DNA of 56,689 nucleotides from Parageobacillus caldoxylosilyticus NBRC 107762 (GCF_000632715.1 NZ_BAWO01000043.1:1-56689); one strand, 5' to 3'. Positions 7,674-19,597 are shown, counted from the stretch's first letter. The notes: a model not told the origin generated them from the sequence alone. Translations and numbers: made by a program.

Positions 7674-8538
7674 GAGTGTTCACCTTGGAAAATAATTTTT
7701 GAATGGCGTCTACGGTCTCTTCGATCGTCAAACACGGAGATGGCAGGGTAATCCCTAACTTTTTCTCCAATTCTTTTTTTAGACGCACTGTCTCCGGTAC
7801 ATTGAGCCCAATTTCCTCTAAAGAATCGCTATCTTGAAAAATTTGTTGTGGTGTTCCCGTTTTCCACACGGTCCCTTTATGCATAACAATCATATAATCT
7901 GCATATGCGGCAGCATCCTCCATGCTATGGGTAACTAATACGGTCGTCATCTGTTTTTCACGATGAAGGCGGTAGAACATTTCCATGATTTCTTTACGCC
8001 CGCGTGGGTCTAGGCCAGCCGTCGGCTCGTCCAACACAATCACATCAGGTTCCATCGCCAACACCCCGGCAATGGCAACACGGCGCATTTGCCCGCCGCT
8101 TAAATCAAACGGCGACTTGCTTAATACGTCCTCCGGAAGCCCGACTAGCTTAATCAGCTCTCTTGCCTTCCTTTTTGCTTTCTCCTCGGGAACACCGAAA
8201 TTCATTGGTCCGAAACATATATCTTTCTCCACTGTTTCCTCAAACAGTTGGTGTTCTGGAAATTGAAAGACAATACCAACCTGTTTGCGGAGCGGTTTTA
8301 AGTCCCTTTGGCGTTTTTTATTTGTAATCGTTTGATTTCCTACCGTCACTGTGCCGCTTGTCGGCTGAAGCAACCCGTTTAGATGTTGCAACAACGTCGA
8401 TTTTCCTGAACCAGTATGACCGACAACCGCCACATAAGAGCCGCTTTCAATCATGATGTCCACGTCGTATAACGCTCGACGGGCAAACGGTGAGTTGGCA
8501 TTATATACATGTTCTACCTTTTGGAATATAATGTCCAT
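7663..8538 (-). CDS. ecfA2: ECF transporter ATP-binding protein EcfA2
   Basis: ABC ATPase forming a heterodimer with EcfA1. Walker A GHTGSGKST is at 40-48, followed by the Q-loop FQFPEHQLFEETV, the signature LSGGQMRR, Walker B VIVLDEPTAGLD and the switch His in VTHSM. I start at ATG 8538 (291 residues), matching the B. subtilis start MDVSFERVE. The frame extends upstream to 8595, but that part lies inside ecfA1 and is not conserved. Overlap with ecfA1 by 25 bases implies coupled translation. Confidence 0.95.
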   Translation of the reverse strand: MDIIFQKVEHVYNANSPFARRALYDVDIMIESGSYVAVVGHTGSGKSTLLQHLNGLLQPTSGTVTVGNQTITNKKRQRDLKPLRKQVGIVFQFPEHQLFEETVEKDICFGPMNFGVPEEKAKRKARELIKLVGLPEDVLSKSPFDLSGGQMRRVAIAGVLAMEPDVIVLDEPTAGLDPRGRKEIMEMFYRLHREKQMTTVLVTHSMEDAAAYADYMIVMHKGTVWKTGTPQQIFQDSDSLEEIGLNVPETVRLKKELEKKLGITLPSPCLTIEETVDAIQKLFSKVNTHDE

Positions 8539-9353
8539 AATTCTTCTACCAACTCCTCTATCGTAAAGTAGCTTGAAGATAGCGGGATTCCGCACTGTTT
8601 TAGCCGGTCTCTTATTTTTACCGCAAACGGCAAATCCAAGCCTATTCGTTCTAGTTTTGTCCCAAGCGCAAAAATTTGTTTCGGCGTTCCTTCTGTCATT
8701 ATTTCCCCTCTATTCATGACAATAACGCGGTCGGCCTTAGCGACTTCCTCTAAATCATGGGTGATGGACAACACAGTGATACGTTGTTTTTTGTTTAAAT
8801 CACGGACGGTGTCTAATACTTCCTGCCTTCCTTTTGGATCTAGCATCGATGTTGCCTCATCTAAAATGATGAGATCCGGCCGCAAGGCAAGGATGCCTGC
8901 AATCGCAACGCGCTGCTTTTGACCGCCGGAAAGGTGATGTGGTTCATGGTGCAAAAACTCTTCCATATGAACTTGCCGAATCGCTTCATGAACTCTTTTG
9001 ACCATTTCGTCGCGAGGAACCCCATTGTTTTCCAGAGCAAAAGCGACATCATCTTCTACCGTCGTTCCGACAAACTGATTATCTGGATTTTGGAATACCA
9101 TGCCAACGCGACGGCGGATTTCCCAAACTGTCTGCTCATCAAGCACATGATGAAACAGCTTAATCACACCGCTTTCCGGTCTTAACAACCCGATAAGCAA
9201 TTTAGCAATGGTTGATTTTCCTGAACCGTTATGCCCGACAATCGCCAGCCATTCCCCACGCTTCGCTTGGAATGTTACGTTTTGCACAGCATAATCAGAT
9301 TGATTTGGATAGCGAAAACATAGCTTTTCCACGGATAAAATGGTTTCTGTCAT
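8514..9353 (-). CDS. ecfA1: ECF transporter ATP-binding protein EcfA1
   Basis: First ATPase of the energy-coupling module, 279 residues. Walker A GHNGSGKST is at 40-48, the Q-loop is FQNPDNQFVGTTV, the signature LSGGQKQR and Walker B LIILDEATSMLD. The Q-loop text PDNQ differs from PEHQ in EcfA2, the usual difference between the two. An AAGGAG site precedes the ATG. It follows rplQ across a terminator hairpin, as in B. subtilis, so its expression probably depends on partial readthrough or a weak promoter I cannot define. Confidence 0.95.
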   Translation of the reverse strand: MTETILSVEKLCFRYPNQSDYAVQNVTFQAKRGEWLAIVGHNGSGKSTIAKLLIGLLRPESGVIKLFHHVLDEQTVWEIRRRVGMVFQNPDNQFVGTTVEDDVAFALENNGVPRDEMVKRVHEAIRQVHMEEFLHHEPHHLSGGQKQRVAIAGILALRPDLIILDEATSMLDPKGRQEVLDTVRDLNKKQRITVLSITHDLEEVAKADRVIVMNRGEIMTEGTPKQIFALGTKLERIGLDLPFAVKIRDRLKQCGIPLSSSYFTIEELVEELWTLYSKR

Positions 9354-9411
9354 AATTCCTTCTCCTTGTCTCTTCTATCTCTCACCTCTACTCTACTACA
9401 AACCAGTAAAA

Positions 9412-9459
9412 TAAAAAAAGGGCATAGATCCAGTTCGAAAGAAACTGTCTCGCCCTTGT
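9412..9459 (-). terminator. terminator after rplQ
   Basis: Minus-strand stem AAGGGC/GCCCTT with inner CAGTTTC/GAACTG arms, then a run of seven T. It ends the S10-spc-alpha transcript before ecfA1. Confidence 0.85.
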
Positions 9460-9481
9460 TAGTCAACAGAACTGCTTTACA

Positions 9482-9844
9482 TTACACTAGTTCAATGATC
9501 ACCATTGGCGCTCCATCGCCGCGGCGAGGACCAAGTTTCATAATCCGAGTATAACCGCCTTGGCGATCTTGATAACGCGGTGCAATATCGCTGAACAGCT
9601 TTTGCAGTGCGTCTTGACCTGTTTCACTGTTTGCTACTTCTTTACGAATAAATGCTGCCGCTTGACGGCGTGCATGCAAATCACCGCGCTTGCCAAGCGT
9701 GATCATTTTTTCAATCACAGAACGCAATTCTTTCGCACGCGCCTCTGTTGTTTCAATACGCTCATTAATGATTAAATCTGTTGCTAAATCGCGAAGCAAT
9801 GCTTTGCGTTGAGCGCTTGTACGTCCTAATTTTCTGTATGACAT
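9482..9844 (-). CDS. rplQ: 50S ribosomal protein L17
   Basis: Large-subunit protein near the tunnel exit, 120 residues as in B. subtilis. It begins [20 protein letters not shown] and ends PMVIIELV, both family landmarks. ATG 9844 has an AAAGGAGGG site; the frame upstream is not conserved. It is the last gene of the large ribosomal cluster, separated from rpoA by an unusually long 220-base gap. Confidence 0.97.
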   Translation of the reverse strand: MSYRKLGRTSAQRKALLRDLATDLIINERIETTEARAKELRSVIEKMITLGKRGDLHARRQAAAFIRKEVANSETGQDALQKLFSDIAPRYQDRQGGYTRIMKLGPRRGDGAPMVIIELV

Positions 9845-10064
9845 GAGATGTCCCTCCTTTATAATATTTTCGCATGATATCCGATGCAAATCTCTTATTT
9901 AGCTGCTAACAAGAATGGTAACAATAATGTTTCTCGAACAAAATGAAACTGCAATATTTAGCAAGTCAACCAACAAATAGACGAACATGCCCTATTCCTA
10001 GCTGTTTTCGTTCGACAAAGCCGATTTCCATAGTAACATGAAAATACTAGTTAAACAACGTTAA
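9845..10064 (-). other. rpoA-rplQ intergenic leader with hairpin
   Basis: This 220-base gap contains no reading frame I can support. A near-perfect inverted repeat at about 10049-10072 (ACTAGTTAA/TTAACTAGT with a short loop) straddles the rpoA stop. The rest is A/T-rich and may hold a weak promoter for rplQ (a TTGACT lies in the middle), but no good -10 box follows at the right distance. Confidence 0.5.
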
Positions 10065-11009
10065 CTAGTCATCTTTCCGCAGGCTAAGCCCAAGTTCAGC
10101 CAGCTTCGCTTTTACTTCTTCAAGAGATTTGCGACCAAGATTGCGCACTTTCATCATATCTTCTTCTGTTTTTTGCGTCAGTTCTTGAACCGTGTTAATA
10201 CCGGCACGTTTCAAGCAGTTGTAGGAACGGACAGAAAGATCAAGCTCTTCAATAGTCATTTCGAGCACTTTTTCTTTTTGATCTTCTTCTTTTTCCACCA
10301 TGATTTCCGCATTTTGCGCTTCATCTGTCAGGCTGACGAAAATATTTAAGTGCTCGGTTAAAATTTTCGCACCGAGGGAAATGGCTTCTTTCGGTCCGAT
10401 GCTTCCATCTGTCCACACATCAATGGTTAACTTATCATAGTCCGTCACTTGTCCGACACGCGTATTCTCTACTTGATAAGAAACGCGTGAAACAGGTGTA
10501 TAAATCGAATCGATAGGGATAACGCCTATTGGCTGATCCTCGCGCTTGTTGGCCTCAGCTGGAACATACCCACGTCCCCGTTTGGCGGTCATTCTCATAC
10601 GCAAACGCCCGCCTTCTGCCAACGTAGCAATATGAAGGTCCGGGTTTAAAATTTCCACATCGCTGTCGTGAGTAATATCAGCAGCTGTGACAACTCCTTC
10701 ACCCTGTACATCGATTTCCAACGTTTTTTCTTCATCGGAATAAATCTTTAACGCTAATTTTTTTATGTTCAAAATGATTGCTGTCACATCTTCTACGACG
10801 CCATCAATCGTTGAGAACTCATGCAGTACACCATCTATTTGTACCGATGTCACAGCAGCACCAGGGAGTGAAGATAATAGGATACGACGTAAGGAGTTAC
10901 CCAAAGTTGTACCATATCCACGCTCAAGCGGTTCGACGACGAATTTGCCATATTTGGCATCTTCGCTGATTTCAACCGTTTCGATTTTCGGTTTTTCAAT
11001 TTCAATCAT
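10065..11009 (-). CDS. rpoA: DNA-directed RNA polymerase subunit alpha
   Basis: Alpha subunit, 314 residues. The N-terminal assembly domain (about 1-230, with [17 protein letters not shown]) dimerises and holds beta and beta-prime. After an acidic linker the C-terminal domain (about 245-314, [19 protein letters not shown]) binds UP-element DNA and activators. A GAAGGAGGG site precedes the ATG. The gene follows rpsK with a 177-base gap that holds a probable promoter. Confidence 0.98.
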   Translation of the reverse strand: MIEIEKPKIETVEISEDAKYGKFVVEPLERGYGTTLGNSLRRILLSSLPGAAVTSVQIDGVLHEFSTIDGVVEDVTAIILNIKKLALKIYSDEEKTLEIDVQGEGVVTAADITHDSDVEILNPDLHIATLAEGGRLRMRMTAKRGRGYVPAEANKREDQPIGVIPIDSIYTPVSRVSYQVENTRVGQVTDYDKLTIDVWTDGSIGPKEAISLGAKILTEHLNIFVSLTDEAQNAEIMVEKEEDQKEKVLEMTIEELDLSVRSYNCLKRAGINTVQELTQKTEEDMMKVRNLGRKSLEEVKAKLAELGLSLRKDD

Positions 11010-11141
11010 CGATTATTATACCCTCCTTCAAAACGTCGAGACCCCGACCAAACGATACACGCCTAATCGAAATTCCCCCATGAATAAGTTCCCAAATGTG
11101 TAAATGGCTAAGCAATATTTTCCCTGTACATAATGATACTT

Positions 11142-11170
11142 ATCATATCCCATTATTGACAAGGATACAA
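11142..11170 (-). promoter_or_regulatory. probable promoter of rpoA
   Basis: Minus-strand -35 TTGTAT (complement of 11165-11170) and -10 TATGAT (complement of 11142-11147), spacing 17. It lies inside a larger inverted repeat whose ends are CCCTGTA (11122-11128) and TACAGGG (11177-11183). Confidence 0.5.
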
Positions 11171-11186
11171 ATTCTATACAGGGATA

Positions 11187-11576
11187 TTACACACGGCGAC
11201 GTTTTGGCGGACGGCATCCATTGTGCGGGATAGGAGTTACGTCTTTAATTGCTGTAATTTCCAATCCAGCTGCCTGCAATGCGCGAATCGCTGCCTCACG
11301 ACCAGCACCAGGTCCTTTTACGTTTACTTCTACTGTTTTCATTCCATGTTCCATCGAAGCTTTTGCAGCTGCTTCCGCTGCCATTTGCGCCGCAAATGGT
11401 GTCGATTTACGGGAACCTTTAAAACCTAACGCTCCAGCGCTGGACCAAGCAATCGTATTTCCGTGAACGTCTGTAATCGTTACGATCGTATTGTTAAAAG
11501 TGGAACGAATATGGGCAATACCCGTATCAATATTTTTTCTTACACGGCGTTTGCGTGTATTTGTTTTACGTGCCAT
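11187..11576 (-). CDS. rpsK: 30S ribosomal protein S11
   Basis: Platform protein of the small subunit that lines the E-site mRNA path, 129 residues. Conserved blocks [28 protein letters not shown] and the C-terminal [13 protein letters not shown] are present. It has an AAAGGAGG site and follows rpsM by 25 bases. Confidence 0.98.
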   Translation of the reverse strand: MARKTNTRKRRVRKNIDTGIAHIRSTFNNTIVTITDVHGNTIAWSSAGALGFKGSRKSTPFAAQMAAEAAAKASMEHGMKTVEVNVKGPGAGREAAIRALQAAGLEITAIKDVTPIPHNGCRPPKRRRV

Positions 11577-11601
11577 TCGTGGAATTACCTCCTTTGCTTA
11601 A

Positions 11602-12354
<753 letters not shown>

Positions 12355-12457
12355 CGAGCGGCTCTCCCTCCTTCGAATGAGTAACATAGTGTTACGAAAA
12401 ACCGAATGAACACCATATTGGCCAACGGCTCCACAATCCGTGTCCATCATGATTATA
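12355..12457 (-). pseudogene. possible relic of the KOW-domain gene between map and infA
   Basis: Many Bacillus species have a small KOW-domain RNA-binding protein gene (ybzG in B. subtilis) here. In this window only about 100 bases separate map and infA. They encode a short frame from 12450, in phase with infA, starting [17 protein letters not shown] and containing no KOW motif. The DTD...VGQ pattern resembles the usual N-terminus of the KOW protein from memory. It could equally be plain spacer. Confidence 0.3.
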
Positions 12458-13203
12458 TTAGAGGGTTGTCAAGATTTCATAGCCATTTTCTGTAATGGCG
12501 ATCGTGTGCTCAAAATGGGCACACATCTTTCCGTCTACCGTAACGACGGTCCAGTTATCAGCAAGTGTTTTGACATAGCGGCTGCCCGCATTGACCATCG
12601 GTTCAATACATAACGTCATTCCTGGTTTTAAACGCGGTCCTTTATTCGGCGGACCATAATGCGGTATTTGCGGGTCTTCATGTAAGTCTTGACCAATTCC
12701 GTGCCCAACATACTCGCGAACGATCGAAAAATGGTGAGATTCCACATACGTTTGAATCGCGTGAGAAATATTGGACAAACGGGCACCTGGTTTTGCTTCT
12801 TCTAATCCTATATATAAGGATTTTTCCGTTACTTCAAGAAGCTTTTTCGTTTCTTCCGCAATTTCCCCAACAGGATACGTCCATGCGGAATCAGCATGAT
12901 AGCCATTATATTGGGCGCCGACATCAATGCTGATAATATCTCCTTCTTTTAATACCCGGTTGCCAGGAATTCCGTGAACAAGCTCTTCATTTACAGAAGT
13001 GCAAATGCTTCCTGGAAATCCGTTGTATCCTTTAAACGAAGGAATGGCACCGTACTGGCGTATTACGTCTTCCGCAATCGCATCCAACTCTTTCGTTGTA
13101 ATCCCAGGACGAATATGTTTTTCTAACTCTTTTCGGGTCAGCGCCACGATTTTCCCGGCCTCGCGCATGATTTCAATTTCACGCGGAGTTTTGCAAATAA
13201 TCA

Positions 13204-13204
<1 letters not shown>
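12458..13204 (-). CDS. map: Methionine aminopeptidase type I
   Basis: Removes the N-terminal Met from nascent proteins with small second residues. At 248 residues it is the short type Ia form without an N-terminal extension. Metal ligands can be placed: Asp in [10 protein letters not shown], Asp in [12 protein letters not shown], His in [12 protein letters not shown], Glu in CIEPM and Glu in FEHTIAI. The ATG overlaps the adk stop by one base (TAATG), with GGAGG inside the end of adk. Confidence 0.97.
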
Positions 13205-13866
<662 letters not shown>

Positions 13867-13905
13867 TCAGCTCTAAGAGGCAAGGGGCGGTTGCTCCTGA
13901 CCTCT

Positions 13906-15198
13906 TTATTTAATAAAACCTCGATAGTGACGTTTCACAAGCTGGCTTTCTAGCTGTTTCATTGTCTCGAGCGCAACACCGACGACAATGAGCAAACTGG
14001 TTCCACCGATGCGAGCGGAAGGTGGCAAATTAGCAAAATTGACAAAGAACACAGGAAGGACCGCAACTGCTGCTAAAAATATCGAACCGACAAATGTAAG
14101 CCGGTATAAAATTTTGGTGACATACTCCTGTGTATTTTTCCCTGGACGTATCCCTGGGATATAACCACCTTGTTTTTTCAAGTTGTCCGCCATTTGTTCA
14201 GGATTGACTTGAACAAAGGCATAGAAATACGTAAAGGCGATAATTAATAGCACGTAAAGAACCATGCCAACTGGGTGTGTATAGTCGAATGTTTTCCGAA
14301 TCCACAATGTTACATCATTCGATCCAAAAAACGATGCAATTGTCGGTGGAGCAACAAGAAATGACACGGCAAAAATCACTGGAATAACTCCCGCTGGATT
14401 CACTTTCAGCGGCAAATGGGTAGAATGCCCGCCAACCGGGCTCCGTCCTTCCAGTCGTTTAGCATATTGAATCGGAATTTTCCGGAATGCTTGTTGAATG
14501 TAAATAACGCCAACGATAACAACAACTACCGCTAACGCAACAAGCAGAAGCTTCACAATGCGCAAAAACAACTCTTCGCCGGCATTTTCAAATTGCTGTG
14601 CATAAATTTGATTGAGCACAGCAGGGATACCGGAAACGATCCCGGCAAAAATAATAATCGAAATGCCGTTTCCTACACCTTTCGCAGTAATTTGTTCACC
14701 AAGCCACATCAGAAATGCCGTTCCGGCTGTTAAAACCGTTGCGATTAATAAATAGGTTGGTATACCAGGGTCTTTAATGAGCGCTCCCGATGCCATACGG
14801 TTAAAACCATACGACATTCCGAACGCCTGAATAAAACCTAAAATGACCGTAAAATAGCGGGTAAACTGAGCTAATTTACGTCGTCCAACCTCACCTTGCT
14901 TCGACCACTCCGTAAATTTAGGAACAACATCCATCTGCAGCAGCTGCACGATGATGGATGCTGTAATATACGGCATCACGCCCATCGCAAAAATCGAGAA
15001 GTTTTGCAATGCCCCGCCGCCGAATATGTTAAGAACGCCAAAAGCGTTTAGCTGATCCTGCACTTTTAAGACATCCGCATTCACATTCGGAACGGGGATA
15101 AATGTTCCAATCCGGAACACAATGAGCATAAGAAGAGTAAAGATGATTTTTTTTCTTATATCACCGACGCGCATAAAGTTGGAGATTGTCCGAAACAT
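13906..15198 (-). CDS. secY: Protein translocase subunit SecY
   Basis: Pore-forming subunit of the SecYEG channel, 430 residues. Ten hydrophobic helices are visible, as are the cytoplasmic RRKLAQFTRYFTVILG loop and the conserved RRKI-like QQAFRKIPIQYAKR loop. The ATG overlaps the rplO stop by one base, with a GAGGTGA site. Its partner SecE is encoded at 41176-41358. Confidence 0.98.
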   Translation of the reverse strand: MFRTISNFMRVGDIRKKIIFTLLMLIVFRIGTFIPVPNVNADVLKVQDQLNAFGVLNIFGGGALQNFSIFAMGVMPYITASIIVQLLQMDVVPKFTEWSKQGEVGRRKLAQFTRYFTVILGFIQAFGMSYGFNRMASGALIKDPGIPTYLLIATVLTAGTAFLMWLGEQITAKGVGNGISIIIFAGIVSGIPAVLNQIYAQQFENAGEELFLRIVKLLLVALAVVVVIVGVIYIQQAFRKIPIQYAKRLEGRSPVGGHSTHLPLKVNPAGVIPVIFAVSFLVAPPTIASFFGSNDVTLWIRKTFDYTHPVGMVLYVLLIIAFTYFYAFVQVNPEQMADNLKKQGGYIPGIRPGKNTQEYVTKILYRLTFVGSIFLAAVAVLPVFFVNFANLPPSARIGGTSLLIVVGVALETMKQLESQLVKRHYRGFIK

Positions 15199-15638
15199 TA
15201 AATCACCTCAGTTTTACCGCCAGCAGCTTCGATTGCCTCTTTGGCAGAAGCAGAGAATTTGTGAGCTTTTACCGTTAGCTTTTTCTCAATTTGTCCTTTG
15301 CCTAAAATTTTCACGCCCGATTTCAATTTGCTGATGACGCCTGTTTCCAGCAGCAACTCAGGTGTTACTTCTGTTCCGTCTTCAAAACGGTTTAATTTGT
15401 CAAGGTTAACAATGGCGTATTCTTTGCGGTTGATATTGGTGAAACCGCGTTTTGGAAGACGACGGAATAAAGGAGTTTGACCACCTTCAAAACCGAGGCG
15501 TACTCCACCGCCAGAGCGGGCGTTTTGACCTTTTTGACCTCTGCCAGATGTTTTGCCGTTACCAGAACCGATACCGCGGCCGACGCGATTACGTTCTTTC
15601 CGGGAACCCGGTGCTGGTTGTAATTCGTGAAGTTTCAT
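15198..15638 (-). CDS. rplO: 50S ribosomal protein L15
   Basis: Late-assembly large-subunit protein, 146 residues from ATG 15638 ([20 protein letters not shown]). An AAGGAGG site lies upstream. The Gly/Arg-rich N-terminal extension ([19 protein letters not shown]) is typical. The frame continues upstream to 15662 but is not conserved there. It ends overlapping the secY start. Confidence 0.97.
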   Translation of the reverse strand: MKLHELQPAPGSRKERNRVGRGIGSGNGKTSGRGQKGQNARSGGGVRLGFEGGQTPLFRRLPKRGFTNINRKEYAIVNLDKLNRFEDGTEVTPELLLETGVISKLKSGVKILGKGQIEKKLTVKAHKFSASAKEAIEAAGGKTEVI

Positions 15639-15661
15639 GGCGAAGCACCTCCTTATGATCA

Positions 15662-15850
15662 TTATTCTTCAATTTCTTTTACTTTGACAAGGTGTGCAAC
15701 TTTGTTAATCATCCCGCGGATCGCAGGATTATCGTTATGAATGACAGTTTGATGCATTTTCCGTAAACCTAACGTTTTAACGGTAATCCGTTGATCTTCC
15801 GGACGACCGATAACGCTGCGAGTGAGGGTAATCGCTAATTTTTTTGCCAC
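15662..15850 (-). CDS. rpmD: 50S ribosomal protein L30
   Basis: Small large-subunit protein of 62 residues, [20 protein letters not shown] at the start. The start codon is GTG (15848-15850) with a strong AAGGAGGG site, as for several genes in this cluster. It lies between rpsE and rplO. Confidence 0.97.
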   Translation of the reverse strand: MAKKLAITLTRSVIGRPEDQRITVKTLGLRKMHQTVIHNDNPAIRGMINKVAHLVKVKEIEE

Positions 15851-15863
15851 TATATTTCCCTCC

Positions 15864-16364
15864 TTATCCTAACAGTTCCTCAACTGTTTTGCCGCGCAAT
15901 CTCGCTACATCTTCAGCACGTTTTAATTGTTTTAATCCATCCACGGTAGCGCGCACCATGTTCACTGGCGTGTTTGAACCGATCGATTTGGAAAGAATAT
16001 CGCTGATACCTGCTAACTCCAATACAGCACGTGCCGGACCACCAGCGATAACCCCTGTACCTTCGGATGCAGGTTTTAAAATGATTTTTCCGGCGCCAAA
16101 ATGGCCGATCACTTCGTGAGGAATCGTTGTGCCAACGATCGGTACTTCAATTAAATTTTTCTTTGCATCTTCAATCGCTTTGCGAATCGCATCCGGAACT
16201 TCTTGTGCTTTACCTGTACCAAAACCAACATGACCGTTTTTATCGCCGACAACGACTAATGCGGAAAAGCGTAAACGACGTCCACCTTTTACTACTTTTG
16301 CAACACGGTTCACCGCTACTACGCGCTCTTCAAGTTCAAGTTTATTTGGATCGATACGACGCAT
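15864..16364 (-). CDS. rpsE: 30S ribosomal protein S5
   Basis: Small-subunit protein with a dsRBD-like N-terminal domain ([21 protein letters not shown]) and a C-terminal S5 fold; 166 residues. The loop VKGGRR is the site of known spectinomycin-resistance changes and looks wild type. AAAGGAGGG precedes the ATG. Confidence 0.97.
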   Translation of the reverse strand: MRRIDPNKLELEERVVAVNRVAKVVKGGRRLRFSALVVVGDKNGHVGFGTGKAQEVPDAIRKAIEDAKKNLIEVPIVGTTIPHEVIGHFGAGKIILKPASEGTGVIAGGPARAVLELAGISDILSKSIGSNTPVNMVRATVDGLKQLKRAEDVARLRGKTVEELLG

Positions 16365-16383
16365 CTTTGTCCCTCCTTTATGA

Positions 16384-16746
16384 TTAAAATTCTAAGCCAG
16401 CTTCACGAGCGGCATCGGCAAGTGCTTTTACCCGTCCATGGTATAAGTATCCGCCGCGGTCAAACACCACTTTTTTAATGCCTTTTTCCAATGCCCGTTT
16501 TGCTACTAACTCACCGACTTTTTTAGCTGCTTCAATATTTCCAGTCGATTCCAAGTCAAATTCTTTATCTAGTGTCGAAGCACTGACAAGTGTCACAGCT
16601 TTCATATCATCAATAATTTGCGCATAAATGTGTTTGTTAGAACGGAACACATTTAAGCGTGGACGCTCGGCAGTTCCAAATATTTTTTTACGAACGCGTG
16701 CGTGTCTTCTTTTACGAACTGCGTTTCTATCAATTTTCGTGATCAT
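16384..16746 (-). CDS. rplR: 50S ribosomal protein L18
   Basis: Binds 5S rRNA together with L5 and L25-type proteins; 120 residues. The basic N-terminus ([15 protein letters not shown]) and the C-terminal [20 protein letters not shown] block are conserved. GAAAGGAG precedes the ATG. Confidence 0.97.
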   Translation of the reverse strand: MITKIDRNAVRKRRHARVRKKIFGTAERPRLNVFRSNKHIYAQIIDDMKAVTLVSASTLDKEFDLESTGNIEAAKKVGELVAKRALEKGIKKVVFDRGGYLYHGRVKALADAAREAGLEF

Positions 16747-16778
16747 TTATGTCACTCCTTTCATTTCGCTAAGCCGCG

Positions 16779-17315
16779 TTATTTACCAGTTTTCCCTTCT
16801 TTAAGACGTACAACTTCACCTTCGTAGCGAATGCCTTTACCTTTATACGGCTCAGGTGGACGCACCGCGCGAATGTTCGCGGCAAGCTCGCCAACACGTT
16901 GTTTATCCGCACCTTTTACAACGATTTTCGTTTGCGAAGGAACTTCAATTTCTAATCCTTCTTCCGGTTCAATTTCTACCGGATGAGAAAAACCGACGCT
17001 AAGGACAAGTTTTTTACCTTGTTTAGCCGCACGATATCCGACACCAACGAGCTCAAGCGCTTTTTCGTATCCTTTCGATACGCCTTCCACCATGTTTGCA
17101 AGCAAGCTGCGAGTCGTACCATGAAGCGCACGATGAAATTTCTCATCGCTCGGACGAGTAACTGTGATCATATTATCTTCTACTTTGATAGTCATATCTG
17201 GATGAAAAGTGCGAGTTAATTCTCCTTTTGGCCCTTTCACTGTAACGGTATTGCCGTTTACCGTTACTGTTACACCAGAAGGAATTTCAATTGGCTTTTT
17301 ACCGACACGTGACAT
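16779..17315 (-). CDS. rplF: 50S ribosomal protein L6
   Basis: Large-subunit stalk-base protein near the sarcin-ricin loop, made of two similar domains; 178 residues from ATG 17315 ([15 protein letters not shown]). ATGGAGGTG upstream supports this start over one two codons earlier. The C-terminal [16 protein letters not shown] block is diagnostic. Confidence 0.97.
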   Translation of the reverse strand: MSRVGKKPIEIPSGVTVTVNGNTVTVKGPKGELTRTFHPDMTIKVEDNMITVTRPSDEKFHRALHGTTRSLLANMVEGVSKGYEKALELVGVGYRAAKQGKKLVLSVGFSHPVEIEPEEGLEIEVPSQTKIVVKGADKQRVGELAANIRAVRPPEPYKGKGIRYEGEVVRLKEGKTGK

Positions 17316-17346
17316 GTACAAACACCTCCATTCTTAACAAAATGAA

Positions 17347-17745
17347 TTACCATACGTATGCGATTACTTCGCCGCCAGTTCCTTTTTGACGCGCTTCTTT
17401 ATCCGTTAAAATGCCTTGCGATGTAGAAAGAATTGCAATTCCTAATCCGTTCAATACACGAGGCACTTCATGCGCTTTAACATAAACGCGCAAACCTGGT
17501 TTGCTAATGCGTTTTAAGCCAGTGATTACACGTTCATTATTTGGACCGTATTTTAAGAAAATACGAAGAATGCCTTGTTTGTTGTCTTCAATGTATTCGT
17601 AATCACGAATAAAACCTTCGCGTTTTAAAATTTCCGCGATTTCGCGTTTCATTTTCGAAGCCGGTACTTCAAGCTTCTCATGACGTACCATGTTCGCATT
17701 ACGAATGCGAGTAAGCATATCTGCAATTGGATCTGTCATCACCAT
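17347..17745 (-). CDS. rpsH: 30S ribosomal protein S8
   Basis: Central-domain assembly protein that binds 16S helix 21, and the translational repressor of the spc operon in Escherichia coli. It is 132 residues with [19 protein letters not shown] at the start and the C-terminal [17 protein letters not shown] block. AAGGAGG precedes the ATG. Confidence 0.97.
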   Translation of the reverse strand: MVMTDPIADMLTRIRNANMVRHEKLEVPASKMKREIAEILKREGFIRDYEYIEDNKQGILRIFLKYGPNNERVITGLKRISKPGLRVYVKAHEVPRVLNGLGIAILSTSQGILTDKEARQKGTGGEVIAYVW

Positions 17746-17778
17746 TATGTTTTACCTCCTTCCCAATTCGTGGGTTTA

Positions 17779-17964
17779 TTACCAGCTTGCTTTTTTAATG
17801 CCTGGAAGTTGACCTTTATATGCTAGTTCACGGAAACAAATACGGCAAAGTTTAAATTTGCGATAAACCGAGTGCGGACGGCCGCAGCGTTCGCAACGGG
17901 TATACGCTCTTACTTTAAACTTTGGCGTACGTTTTTGTTTCGCAATCATTGATTTTTTAGCCAC
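17779..17964 (-). CDS. rpsN: 30S ribosomal protein S14, zinc-binding type
   Basis: Short (61 residue) C+ form of S14 with Cys24, Cys27, Cys40 and Cys43 coordinating zinc. The start is GTG 17962-17964 with AGGGAGG upstream. The zinc-dependent paralogue is the housekeeping form in Bacillus; a zinc-free copy, if any, would be elsewhere. Confidence 0.97.
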   Translation of the reverse strand: MAKKSMIAKQKRTPKFKVRAYTRCERCGRPHSVYRKFKLCRICFRELAYKGQLPGIKKASW

Positions 17965-17998
17965 GATTTCGCCTCCCTTGCTTTACGGATGGGATTCA

Positions 17999-18559
<561 letters not shown>

Positions 18560-18565
18560 TCACGA

Positions 18566-18877
18566 TTATTTATCTAAAATCTCACCGGATTTTTTTGCAT
18601 AACGTACTTTTTTGCCGTCAACAATCTTATAGCCAATGCGGGTTGGAGTTCCCGTTTTTGGATCTAAAGGCATTACTTTTGATACGTGAATTGGTGCCTC
18701 TTTTGTGATAATACCGCCTTGCGGGTTTGCTTGTGATGGTTTCGCATGTTTTTTGACGATATTGACACCTTCAACAATCACGCGGTTTTTCTTAGGAAAT
18801 GCCGCTAGAATAACGCCTTGTTTCCCTTTATCTTTACCGGAGATTACTTGTACTTTATCACCTTTTTTTACATGCAT
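18566..18877 (-). CDS. rplX: 50S ribosomal protein L24
   Basis: Assembly-initiator protein with a KOW motif ([18 protein letters not shown]); 103 residues. I start at ATG 18877 (MHVKKGDKV), 11 bases after AAGGAGG; an in-frame start four codons upstream lies too close to that site. Confidence 0.97.
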   Translation of the reverse strand: MHVKKGDKVQVISGKDKGKQGVILAAFPKKNRVIVEGVNIVKKHAKPSQANPQGGIITKEAPIHVSKVMPLDPKTGTPTRIGYKIVDGKKVRYAKKSGEILDK

Positions 18878-18914
18878 TGCAGTTCGCACCTCCTTAAAAG
18901 GCTTTTCCTGTCCG

Positions 18915-19283
18915 TTAAATTACTTCTGGAGCTAAGGAAATGATTTTCATAAAGTCTTTATCGCGCAATTCACGAGCAACTGGCCCGAAAATACGCGTAC
19001 CGCGCGGGCTTTTGTCATCGCGAATGATAACGCAAGCATTTTCGTCAAAGCGGATGTAAGAACCGTCAGAACGGCGAACACCGCGTTTTGTACGGACAAC
19101 CACTGCTTTTACGACTTGACCTTTTTTAACAACGCCACCTGGTGTAGCATCCTTGACCGTTGCAACGACAACGTCGCCAATGTTTGCATAGCGGCGACCA
19201 GAGCCACCTAAAACTTTAATAACAAGCACTTCCCGTGCACCTGAGTTATCAGCCACTTTTAAACGAGATTCTTGTTGAATCAT
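18915..19283 (-). CDS. rplN: 50S ribosomal protein L14
   Basis: Large-subunit protein forming bridge B8 and the docking site for RsfS; 122 residues. [19 protein letters not shown] and [17 protein letters not shown] are diagnostic. AAAGGAGG precedes the ATG. Confidence 0.98.
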   Translation of the reverse strand: MIQQESRLKVADNSGAREVLVIKVLGGSGRRYANIGDVVVATVKDATPGGVVKKGQVVKAVVVRTKRGVRRSDGSYIRFDENACVIIRDDKSPRGTRIFGPVARELRDKDFMKIISLAPEVI

Positions 19284-19333
19284 CGACGAAACCTCCTTTC
19301 GGAATTATATCACCGAACCAAACCTTGTAATGA

Positions 19334-19597
19334 TTAAACGATAACTGCTTTTTCAACGATTTCCACTAAGCGGAAACGTTTTGTTGCCGAAAGCGGGCGG
19401 GTTTCCATAATTTTTACGATGTCGCCAACTTTTGCAATGTTATTTTCGTCATGCGCTTTATATTTTTTCGAATATTTCACGCGTTTGCCATAAAGCGGAT
19501 GCTTTTTGTATGTCTCAACAAGAACGGTAATCGTTTTATCCATTTTGTCGGATACAACGCGGCCTACGTATACTTTGCGTTGATTGCGTTCACTCAT
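19334..19597 (-). CDS. rpsQ: 30S ribosomal protein S17
   Basis: OB-fold primary binding protein of the 5' domain of 16S rRNA; 87 residues. [17 protein letters not shown] and the [19 protein letters not shown] block are typical. GAGGAGG precedes the ATG. Confidence 0.97.
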   Translation of the reverse strand: MSERNQRKVYVGRVVSDKMDKTITVLVETYKKHPLYGKRVKYSKKYKAHDENNIAKVGDIVKIMETRPLSATKRFRLVEIVEKAVIV

